Of a stretch of DNA of 42,017 nt, positions 7,473 through 14,906 are shown piece by piece. Each line of letters begins with the position of its first letter. The stretch's first letter is position 1. The notes beneath the pieces were generated by a model. It had not been told where the DNA came from. It did no database searches and saw only the letters and a list, made by a program, of their open reading frames with translations. This stretch comes from a virus, in IMG/VR virus record IMGVR_UViG_3300020453_000046, positions 1 through 42,017 of that record. One strand, 5' to 3'. Position numbers and translations under genes: made by a program.

Positions 7473-9338
7473 TTAATTTTTCCCTCTTACTTGTTTTGCT
7501 AAATCTTTATCTGCACCACCCCAGGTACCAGATGATTTAGTTACAAAAGAGTTTACTCTAGCAAATGCCCATTGTTGTTGAGTTGTGCCTGGTCTATGAC
7601 CACCTCTCCACGCCGCCATACCTCTATCGTAAACTTTTTTTAATATTGAATAAGGCATACCTGTTTTGTCTGCCTTATTTTTTAGACCTTTAATTGTTTC
7701 ATAAACTAATTTCGCACCTTCGTGTACATTTTTATTTTCATTAGCAGTTTTTAATGCTCTCGCAATAGTAGATACTTTAGATAAACCTTTACCAATCTTT
7801 TCTATTTCTCTTACTGCACCACTATAATTACCATCACTCTTTACAGCAATTTTCATTGCCTTTGCAACTTTATCAGGACCGTATTGTGTAGGGTCTGACT
7901 CTACCATTCTTTTTGGTCTTATTCTTTGTTCTTTAACAGGTGATGTATTTCTACCCATTTTATTAATTACAAATCCTCTTTTTCTTAAATTAGCTGCCTT
8001 GTTTTGTAAATCTGCTAAAGTCTTTGCGTCTTCAAAACCAGCGTGTTTGCCGTATCTATCATCATAAGATAATCTAAAAGGTGCCTTACCTTCTTTAACT
8101 TCGGCAGGATTATATTCTGATACTCTATAAGTTGATGGTGCTTGTAATCTGTCAGATGTTCTTTCAATACTTTCTATATCAACATCTTCTACACTACCAC
8201 CGCCACCTGGACCAATTTTTTTTCTATCTCTTGCCTTATCTAATTCTTTATATGCTTTTTGTTCAGCGGCCTGTTCATTAGGTGCGTCTATCACCATATG
8301 AAAACCATCATAACTTCCTATGCCTCTATATCCTAATTGACCTTCTATTTGCCATCTTGCTTCTTTTGCAAGTATTTTTTTAGCAATTTCGTGTCCTTTA
8401 GTTATAGTTTTCTTTTCTAAAGGTTTCTCATCATTCATAGATTTTTTTGCCTGTGCCATACCAATAGCGTAAGCGTCATCTTTTGCCATCTCTTTAACTA
8501 CTTCTATTTTTTTAGTCGTTCTTAAATCGCCAGTTTTATACCACTTAACAAATTTTTCTGCTTCTTCTTTAGATTTGTATGTACCGTGTATAAATTTACC
8601 ACCGTCTTTTTTAGTTACCTGTACAGCAAATTTTTCTTCTAGTTTACCTGCCCAATTAATATCATCATTTTCTTTAACATCTTTTTTTTCTTTTTCTTTT
8701 TCTGCTTTATCTTTTAAATATTTGTGTGCAACACCTACCGTTAAAGGTACTTCACCTGTTTCTTTATTAGGTTCTGGTTTAACTGCTTTGTTCTTTTCGT
8801 TTTCTAATTTAGTTTTAAGAAGTTCTATCTGACCTTTAGCAGTAGTTAATTGTGCTTCTAAAGCGTCTGTATCTTTTTCTTTTGCAAGAGCAATCTTACC
8901 TGCAGGACCTATCTTACCATCTTTTCCAGGTTCTAATTTAGGTTCTTCTTTATCTTCTTTTACAGGCATTCCTTTTTGTACCATACGAGATAATGCAAGA
9001 CCTGATAAGAAAGGTATCTTTTTCTTTCTTAAAGCGTCCATAGCACTATCAGGTATTCTTTTGAATATCTGTCTTAATTTATTTGCGTTGTCAACTGAAA
9101 TTGTTTTACCTTTTAATCCAGCATATTGTCTTGCCAATACATCTAATTGACTATCAGAAAATTCTTGTAAGTCGTTGTCTTCACCTAAAATTTTCTTAAC
9201 CGTACCTAGTGGTAGTTTTAATGCCTTAGCAATTTCTTTAGCAGATTTACCTTCTTCGTCAGCAGTAAATATATCTTTCATTCTGCCTTCGTCAATCTGT
9301 ATCATTTGATCCATTAATGTTCTAATATGTGTTGTCAT
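7473..9338 (-). CDS. large lysine-rich modular protein, probable virion accessory
   Basis: 621 aa. N-terminal helix-turn-helix-like segment (SAKEIAKALKLPLGTVKKIL, about 33-52), then a long charged coiled-coil/low-complexity zone (about 130-230). Two short alpha/beta modules (about 230-300 and 330-390) follow, and a C-terminal module with GHRPGTTQQQWAFARVNSF (near 580-600). That last motif is one I recall from unassigned viral proteins. Ribosome site AAGGGAGAACA. It looks like a string of small domains, perhaps carrying DNA- or head-binding functions. No catalytic site seen. Confidence 0.65.
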   Translation of the reverse strand: MTTHIRTLMDQMIQIDEGRMKDIFTADEEGKSAKEIAKALKLPLGTVKKILGEDNDLQEFSDSQLDVLARQYAGLKGKTISVDNANKLRQIFKRIPDSAMDALRKKKIPFLSGLALSRMVQKGMPVKEDKEEPKLEPGKDGKIGPAGKIALAKEKDTDALEAQLTTAKGQIELLKTKLENEKNKAVKPEPNKETGEVPLTVGVAHKYLKDKAEKEKEKKDVKENDDINWAGKLEEKFAVQVTKKDGGKFIHGTYKSKEEAEKFVKWYKTGDLRTTKKIEVVKEMAKDDAYAIGMAQAKKSMNDEKPLEKKTITKGHEIAKKILAKEARWQIEGQLGYRGIGSYDGFHMVIDAPNEQAAEQKAYKELDKARDRKKIGPGGGGSVEDVDIESIERTSDRLQAPSTYRVSEYNPAEVKEGKAPFRLSYDDRYGKHAGFEDAKTLADLQNKAANLRKRGFVINKMGRNTSPVKEQRIRPKRMVESDPTQYGPDKVAKAMKIAVKSDGNYSGAVREIEKIGKGLSKVSTIARALKTANENKNVHEGAKLVYETIKGLKNKADKTGMPYSILKKVYDRGMAAWRGGHRPGTTQQQWAFARVNSFVTKSSGTWGGADKDLAKQVRGKN

Positions 9339-9347
9339 TGTTCTCCC

Positions 9348-9659
9348 TTATAGTGCCGAATAAATTTCGTCCCAATTTTTTACTTTTCTTTTTAAATCTG
9401 CCATCATCATTCTTTCAAGTCTTTGTCTAATAGTAATAGCGTCATTACCGATAACTCTAGCATATTTGTCGTGTATCATTTCAAGTGATGTATAAGTAGC
9501 TGCCAAATTAGTATCTCTTAAAATTTCTTTTGCAATATATCTTCTTGCCTCAAAATGATTATTACTTGCCGTTTTTGCTCTGATATATTGTAAATTAGTT
9601 TTAGACGCAACGGTAGCTTCTAATAAATTTTCTCTAACTTCTTTTAATGTTCTACTCAT
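9348..9659 (-). CDS. hypothetical helical protein
   Basis: 103 aa, all-helical and basic at the C-terminus (RLERMMMADLKRKVKNWDEIY). Starts MSRTLKEVRENLLEATV, the same 'short helix after TLKEV' opening as the neighbouring kinase gene (MKKTLQEV). The start overlaps the upstream gene by 8 bases. Not recognised. The shared N-terminal style in this operon could be a sorting or prohead-packaging signal (inference). Confidence 0.65.
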   Translation of the reverse strand: MSRTLKEVRENLLEATVASKTNLQYIRAKTASNNHFEARRYIAKEILRDTNLAATYTSLEMIHDKYARVIGNDAITIRQRLERMMMADLKRKVKNWDEIYSAL

Positions 9660-9942
9660 ATTCTTTTATCTCTAGTTTTAGTTCACCATTACCTTTATGT
9701 AATCTGTGAAACGACTCTTTGTTTATATAATAATTTTGTCCAACTTGTAATTCAGTAGGCAACTCATTATCATATTGTAATTTCCAACCTGTACCATATA
9801 CTACTTTAACTTTTCTATCTTTTTTATCTTTATGCCAAAGTAGTTGTTCTTTTTTCACACTCTTTTTAAAAACTCTAGTGAAGATGTTTTTAACACCTGC
9901 ATTATCAAAGTCTTCAAAAGGTTTATAATAATCTTCTAACAT
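9652..9942 (-). CDS. hypothetical protein
   Basis: 96 aa from the ATG at 9942, which shares bases with the stop of the preceding gene (TAATG). An in-frame TTG at 9948 is less likely. Basic central part (FTRVFKKSVKKEQLLWHKDKK) followed by beta-like segments. No motif recognised. Translationally coupled on both sides. Confidence 0.65.
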   Translation of the reverse strand: MLEDYYKPFEDFDNAGVKNIFTRVFKKSVKKEQLLWHKDKKDRKVKVVYGTGWKLQYDNELPTELQVGQNYYINKESFHRLHKGNGELKLEIKEYE

Positions 9943-10484
9943 TACCAAAAGAAATTTCCACCACCACTCATTCCTAAACTCTTTGCATATCTAGGCAAAT
10001 TACACGCCCAATAAGCAGCACTTGTTTTATCTTTTTGTTGAGCACATTTGTGCCTAGCAGCAAAAGATTTTCTTGCCTCAGGATCTTTTAACTTAACACT
10101 TAAACCAGTAGTGTCACCCCAAGTAACTTTCTTAATCTTATCTCCGTCTTTAACAAAGACATAAAACTTTTTAGGTCCACCTCTTTTAGGTTTATTAAGC
10201 GGTGGATCTTTTTCGTCTTCAGATACCTGTATAGGTACATCTAAAGGCACTTTTCTTTTTTCATACAGACCAAATTCACCAATATCTGTATTAAGTAATT
10301 CTTTATCAAAAGCAGTTAATTCAGTTAATAATCCTTCATTATATAACTCTCTTGCTTCTCTAAACAATTTGTAAAATTCTTCACTATGAACCCTATAAAT
10401 GTTCTCGGCGAACGGTATATTGTTCTCTATATGATAGTGTACCGATTTTGATATTCTATCTTTATAATCTGAAAAACTTAACAT
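9942..10484 (-). CDS. phage protein with C-terminal Cys module
   Basis: 180 aa. N-terminal helical part starting MLSFSDYKDRISKSV, acidic middle, then a C-terminal module. There GDTTGLSVKLKDPEARKSFA is followed by a histidine and two cysteines (RHKCAQQKDKTSAAYWAC) and a PRYAKSLG end. The His/Cys spacing could bind metal. Similar Cys modules occur in marine phage proteins of unknown role, here in the same operon as another Cys module at 6674-7471. TAATG overlaps at both ends. Confidence 0.65.
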   Translation of the reverse strand: MLSFSDYKDRISKSVHYHIENNIPFAENIYRVHSEEFYKLFREARELYNEGLLTELTAFDKELLNTDIGEFGLYEKRKVPLDVPIQVSEDEKDPPLNKPKRGGPKKFYVFVKDGDKIKKVTWGDTTGLSVKLKDPEARKSFAARHKCAQQKDKTSAAYWACNLPRYAKSLGMSGGGNFFW

Positions 10485-12919
10485 TACAAATTCCTTATCA
10501 TTTTAGATACAACTTCGGATAACTTTTTCTGCCATTCTTCTTTGTATCTTTCCTTATATTTATCTATTGTTTCACTTGAAGTTGCCCAATCGTTGACATC
10601 TTTTACAGAAATATCATCACTTATTGGTCTATTTACTACTTGATTTCCTGAAGTACCATCTACTGCTGGTTTGTATGAACCACCTTGATAATTAGGGTCA
10701 TATCCGTCTTGTCCAGGCGTAATTGATACAGCGTGTTGAGCATAATCGTGTCCTATATCGTATGACTCTTTAATCTTATCATAGTTCTTTTTAAACCAAG
10801 CGTGTGCTAGTGTCTTATCTCTAGTCTTAAATACTTCTTTTCCATCACCGTTTAATACACTATATACTCCGTTTGCTGATGATACATAAGGTTTTTGTTT
10901 TCTTTCAGTAACCTCTCCGTACATCTGTTTAAATTTCTTTGTATGTACACTTGGTTTTGTCTTTGCGTCTTTATCGCCAGGTGCAGGATCATTGTCATTT
11001 TTAGTAGTATCTGTCTTTTTAAAATGATCTGCTCTTTTATTCTTTGTGTCTTTTGACATATCTTTGTAATACTTTTTAGGTTGTGTTCCGTCTTTTTTCT
11101 TAACATCTTTGTCTTGTGGCAACCTATCCATATCTTCTTTAGTAGAAACTGCTGTAAAGCCGTAATCTACATCTAAATTGTGTTCTCTCACTTGTGCCTC
11201 TCTATCTGCTGGATTAGGTAAACAATCCCATATCCACGCTTTGTGTAAATTGTTGTTGTTATCTTCTAGTACAATATAATTTGTACCTTTTCTTATCACT
11301 TTTCCATCTATATCTTCTTTGACATATTTAATTTTATCTCCTATATTAAAGATCATTTCTCTAATATATAAATCTCTAATTTGATTTTGTTCAAATTCTT
11401 GTAAGGTTTTTATCGGTCTAAAGTTAGTATCGTATTCCATACTTGCTACTAATCTCATTCCTTTTCTTACATCTTTAAATAAATCATCTGCATTTCTGTA
11501 TGATGATGGTACACCTCTTTTGAAACTAGTAAAATCATCTTTACTAGCGGCATCCCTCATCTTACTTGCACTCATACCTGATACGCCTTCAGCGTCTGGA
11601 TCTCTTTCACCTGCTGATAGTACATTGATATTATCAAAGTTATAATATCCGTGCCTACTTCTTACATCATTATACTTGTTAAGTATTGTTTCAAACTCTC
11701 TAACTCTATCACTACCTACGACCATAAAGATTTCAGTATATCCTTGTCTATGTAATTTACTTGCTATATCTAAAATCATATTAGTGTTATTGATTTCAAT
11801 GTTTCTACTATATCTAGGAAACATCATTTTCATATGAGTTAGTTTTGTTCTAGGTGATAATGGATTCTTTTTAGGATCATTACTTCTACTTAAATATATT
11901 TTAAATGTATCTGCTCTGACACTTGCAACTTTATTAATTAGTTTTTCGTGTCCAGATGTTGGTGGATTAAATCTACCAAATGTAAATGCAATTGATTTTC
12001 TTCTCTTTTCATTTATACTTAAATCATCTATCTCTTTATCAGTTACCACACCATCATCTAATATCTTCTTACAATATTTGTAGAAAGTTATATAATGGTA
12101 TTTCTCTAACATCTTATAGATTACTGCTTTAGGTAATCTATTTTTAATTCCAAATTGTCTTATTTGTTCAGGCGACATATCACTATCAAATGCTTTTCTT
12201 CTATCTGCGATAACTACATCACCTATTTTTATTATGTCTTCTATACTATCTTCTATTTCTTCTAACTTATCTTTTACTTTGTCTTGTAAATTTAAAACAT
12301 CATTAGTTGTTAATCCTTTTAATTCTTTATAATCTATAATATCTCTTTTTAATTCACCTTTAATAACATCTATCTCTTGTACTTTTTTCTCAAAATCTTT
12401 TACATATAAAGAAGGATCAAATTCAAAATCTTCAGGTCTTTTTACAAATTTGTTTTTACCTATATCAAATACTGCGTCTGCCTTTTTATTCTGATCTTCG
12501 TAAGTTTGTTTATCTGTAATAAAATAATAGTTAATAGGATGTCGTGTGCCAGGTATTAGTTTACCATTTACACTATCTGGTGATTTAGCAGACAAATACT
12601 TTTGAGATAATCTTAATCTTTCTTCTTCTTGTTTTTCTTTTGGTACATCAAACAATACATTAATGTCAAGGTCAGCGTCATCTCTATATCTTCTAGTTAA
12701 GATAGAACCTATTAAAGAATAATCTAATATAGGATATTCTTTTTTAAATTCTGTAAATTGTTTCATAATCATACCTATAATTTCAGGTTTGATTTTAGGG
12801 TCTTTAGATTCTGGATTAGAGAATACACCTACAGCATAAGTCTGTCTAGGTATATCTATGACTGCCTCATCTTGTTGTTTATCTTTTAGATGTTTAAATA
12901 TGTAATCTTTAAATCTCAT
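10484..12919 (-). CDS. two-domain nucleotidyltransferase fusion (Pol-beta-type plus NMNAT/cytidylyltransferase-type)
   Basis: 811 aa. Residues about 60-90 carry a minimal Pol-beta nucleotidyltransferase signature: GS at 71-72, then RRYRDDADLDINV, with the DxD pair at 83/85. Residues about 308-460 carry a HIGH-superfamily adenylyl/cytidylyltransferase domain: GRFNPPTSGHEKLI (315-328, the TxGH equivalent), VVGSDR (about 401-406) and SGMSASKMR (447-455, the ISxTxxR equivalent). The C-terminal third is charged, with a DGTQPKKYYKDMSKDTK segment (about 620) and tandem basic stretches. Both catalytic signatures look intact. NMNAT-type enzymes move AMP or CMP onto a phosphate acceptor; Pol-beta types add nucleotides to RNA, DNA, proteins or antibiotics. 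Substrate unknown. Coupled by ATGA to the upstream kinase gene. Confidence 0.85.
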   Translation of the reverse strand: MRFKDYIFKHLKDKQQDEAVIDIPRQTYAVGVFSNPESKDPKIKPEIIGMIMKQFTEFKKEYPILDYSLIGSILTRRYRDDADLDINVLFDVPKEKQEEERLRLSQKYLSAKSPDSVNGKLIPGTRHPINYYFITDKQTYEDQNKKADAVFDIGKNKFVKRPEDFEFDPSLYVKDFEKKVQEIDVIKGELKRDIIDYKELKGLTTNDVLNLQDKVKDKLEEIEDSIEDIIKIGDVVIADRRKAFDSDMSPEQIRQFGIKNRLPKAVIYKMLEKYHYITFYKYCKKILDDGVVTDKEIDDLSINEKRRKSIAFTFGRFNPPTSGHEKLINKVASVRADTFKIYLSRSNDPKKNPLSPRTKLTHMKMMFPRYSRNIEINNTNMILDIASKLHRQGYTEIFMVVGSDRVREFETILNKYNDVRSRHGYYNFDNINVLSAGERDPDAEGVSGMSASKMRDAASKDDFTSFKRGVPSSYRNADDLFKDVRKGMRLVASMEYDTNFRPIKTLQEFEQNQIRDLYIREMIFNIGDKIKYVKEDIDGKVIRKGTNYIVLEDNNNNLHKAWIWDCLPNPADREAQVREHNLDVDYGFTAVSTKEDMDRLPQDKDVKKKDGTQPKKYYKDMSKDTKNKRADHFKKTDTTKNDNDPAPGDKDAKTKPSVHTKKFKQMYGEVTERKQKPYVSSANGVYSVLNGDGKEVFKTRDKTLAHAWFKKNYDKIKESYDIGHDYAQHAVSITPGQDGYDPNYQGGSYKPAVDGTSGNQVVNRPISDDISVKDVNDWATSSETIDKYKERYKEEWQKKLSEVVSKMIRNL

Positions 12920-13611
12920 ATTCTTTTCTTTGCCTCTAACTCTCTTTTAATCCACGACATTGCAATTTGTGTTTCTGGTTTAGTTCTCAATCTACTTCTA
13001 ATAAACCTTGAAGCAGTATTTAAAGTTTGTGTAACTAACTCTTTATCATCTTTATTGTTATCTACTATTAATAGTTTACTATGTCCAAATACTTTTTGAA
13101 ACGCACCCATATTTGCTTGAACACCTTTCCAACTTTTTTGTACTATGTATTCTGGTATTGATCTACTTCTAGTTCTATTTCTTTCTAACGCAACTTCTAA
13201 ACTTGTATTAACAAATACCATATAACAATCGTATCCAATATTTCTTAATAAATTATATTGTCTTTGTATTGAAGAATAATCTCTTGCTGTACTATCTATA
13301 ATCATACCTAGTCTGCCTTTTAAATATTGATCCATTTGTTTTCCAACAAATTCTTTTGCACCTTGTCTAATTCTATCTCTAAAATATTTTTCTTCATCTG
13401 GCATTTTTAATGATAGATTTGCCTTTCTTAAATCTCTTTCAAATTTAACATCTGAATTAACTAGTTTTAAACCTGTACCTGCAAATGCTGATTGAGTTAC
13501 AAAAGTCTTACCTGAACCAGGACCACCTGCAAGAAAAAATGCCTTGAAGATACCTGGATCGTAAACACCTTCGTTAATATAATCTCTAACTTCTTGTAAA
13601 GTTTTTTTCAT
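12916..13611 (-). CDS. P-loop kinase, zeta-toxin/polynucleotide-kinase-like
   Basis: 231 aa from the ATG at 13611, which overlaps the upstream stop by one base (TAATG). A start five codons earlier is possible but has no better site. Walker A is GGPGSGKT (29-36), followed by VNSDVKFE (acceptor-binding Asp) and IIDSTARD (Walker-B-like, about 105). A NRTRSRSIPEYIV lid with several arginines follows. This is the AAA_33/zeta-toxin-like kinase layout; T4 Pnk kinase and zeta toxins share it. No antitoxin gene is adjacent, so a nucleic-acid or small-molecule kinase is likelier than a toxin. Sits between the ligase-motif gene and the nucleotidyltransferase fusion. Confidence 0.85.
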   Translation of the reverse strand: MKKTLQEVRDYINEGVYDPGIFKAFFLAGGPGSGKTFVTQSAFAGTGLKLVNSDVKFERDLRKANLSLKMPDEEKYFRDRIRQGAKEFVGKQMDQYLKGRLGMIIDSTARDYSSIQRQYNLLRNIGYDCYMVFVNTSLEVALERNRTRSRSIPEYIVQKSWKGVQANMGAFQKVFGHSKLLIVDNNKDDKELVTQTLNTASRFIRSRLRTKPETQIAMSWIKRELEAKKRI

Positions 13612-14831
13612 TATCCTTTTACCCAATCTTTTGCAATAGTAAAGTTTGCTCTACTAAATTCTAATCTATCTACAAGTTTAACTGCACCTGCTTTTCTATC
13701 TACTGCAACAAATCCTTCTGGATTAGTTACTCTATAACCATTAGGTGTTCTAATAAAATGTCCTATTGATTGTATCTGTGATAGTTTTTGTATTAAAAAA
13801 TTCTTTGCATTTGCTAAACTCACGTGGGAGGCAATAGCAAAATATAAAGTAGTTCTATTTCTATCTATAAATCTCAAACCGTCTTTCTTTGCCTGAATAT
13901 ATTTCTCTTTACCTTTAGCAGTTTTTCTATCACTAATCTCAGCAGTTAATATCTGATCGTAATATTCTCTAAACATATCTTGTAAAGTTTTAACTTTACC
14001 CATATGACCTTGTGTGTTTCTAATATAATGATTGAAAAATGCTTTTAACCTAAACCCTACTGATAAAGGATCGTTTGATTTCATTACATTTAATAAAGGC
14101 GCTGCCTTTGATAATGAACCTTGTGCCATTCTTATTAGTCCATCAAATCTTGCTAACTCTCCAGATGTAAATGTAGATGATCCTGAAGTATCGGTATAAC
14201 CAGCACTTGCTAAATAAACTGCTGATGATCCTGACTTACCACTTATTGTACCAAACCCAGCAGTTAAAGATGACATAGTTTTGCCTGTATAGAAAGTATG
14301 AAATACTATTCCTATTCTTGCTCTCATTATTTGTCTGCCTAATTTTGATGATGTAGGTACTGCATATGTTATAGTATTAGGTGTAAAAGTAATCATCTTT
14401 TCACCATCAATAGCAGCAAGTTTTAAATCACCTTTAGTAAATAATAAATCACCTTGATAGACACCTCTAATACCTAATCTTTTTAAATCTCTTAAACAAG
14501 CAAGTAATTTATTTGCAACAGGACCAGAGTGATTTCTGCTTATGTCGCCAGGTGTATAATTGATTTTAGGTGTTTTGTTGAAGACTGATTTTGTACCGAC
14601 AAAGAATTTGCCGTTTTCAGGATTTGTGCCACAGACTATAGCAGGAGCACCGTCCCACTTAACTGACATATTAACTCTTCCGCTAGAAGAACCAGCTAGC
14701 ATATTTCTAACTGACTTTAAAAAATTTACTGCGTTTTCCCCACCTGCTGAACCACGATTAATTATATCGTCTTCTAGGTGTTCTAGGTGCGTATTCTTTT
14801 CTGTGGTAATAAAACCCTTAAAACTAAACAT
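13611..14831 (-). CDS. DUF6267-type protein with nucleic-acid ligase (covalent nucleotidyltransferase) motifs
   Basis: 406 aa; the family name is from memory. N-terminal THLEHLEDDIINRG, then KWDGAPAI with Lys58, matching ligase motif I (KxDG). GVYQGDLLF (123-131) sits where motif III is expected, and ITFTPNTITYAV (147-158) resembles motif IIIa. NPEGFVAV (370-377) matches motif IV (EGxV), and GAVKLVD (382-388) matches motif V. All five lie in the right order for DNA/RNA ligases and capping enzymes, though the III-IV gap is long and holds an inserted helical region (about 230-330). I infer an ATP-dependent nucleotidyl-transfer reaction. Ribosome site GGAGAG; late promoter at 14888 drives it. 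Confidence 0.75.
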   Translation of the reverse strand: MFSFKGFITTEKNTHLEHLEDDIINRGSAGGENAVNFLKSVRNMLAGSSSGRVNMSVKWDGAPAIVCGTNPENGKFFVGTKSVFNKTPKINYTPGDISRNHSGPVANKLLACLRDLKRLGIRGVYQGDLLFTKGDLKLAAIDGEKMITFTPNTITYAVPTSSKLGRQIMRARIGIVFHTFYTGKTMSSLTAGFGTISGKSGSSAVYLASAGYTDTSGSSTFTSGELARFDGLIRMAQGSLSKAAPLLNVMKSNDPLSVGFRLKAFFNHYIRNTQGHMGKVKTLQDMFREYYDQILTAEISDRKTAKGKEKYIQAKKDGLRFIDRNRTTLYFAIASHVSLANAKNFLIQKLSQIQSIGHFIRTPNGYRVTNPEGFVAVDRKAGAVKLVDRLEFSRANFTIAKDWVKG

Positions 14832-14887
14832 TTCTCTCCAATTTGTTCCATTAATATAATCACATTTTCCATATAAATCAATAATAC

Positions 14888-14895
14888 TATTTATA
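14888..14895 (-). promoter_or_regulatory. T4-type late promoter for the ligase-motif operon
   Basis: Exact TATAAATA on the minus strand in the 75-base gap, 57 bases before the ATG at 14831. Same distance as the late box at 6163 from its gene. Confidence 0.75.
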
Positions 14896-14906
14896 ATACT
14901 TTATCT

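Noticed and set aside
10852-11106. 84-codon minus-strand frame inside the nucleotidyltransferase fusion
   Set aside because: Out-of-frame shadow of the lysine-rich tail. The composition follows from the main frame.
12916-13611. Toxin-antitoxin system
   Set aside because: The kinase resembles zeta toxins, but no antitoxin is adjacent and the gene is embedded in a late phage operon.
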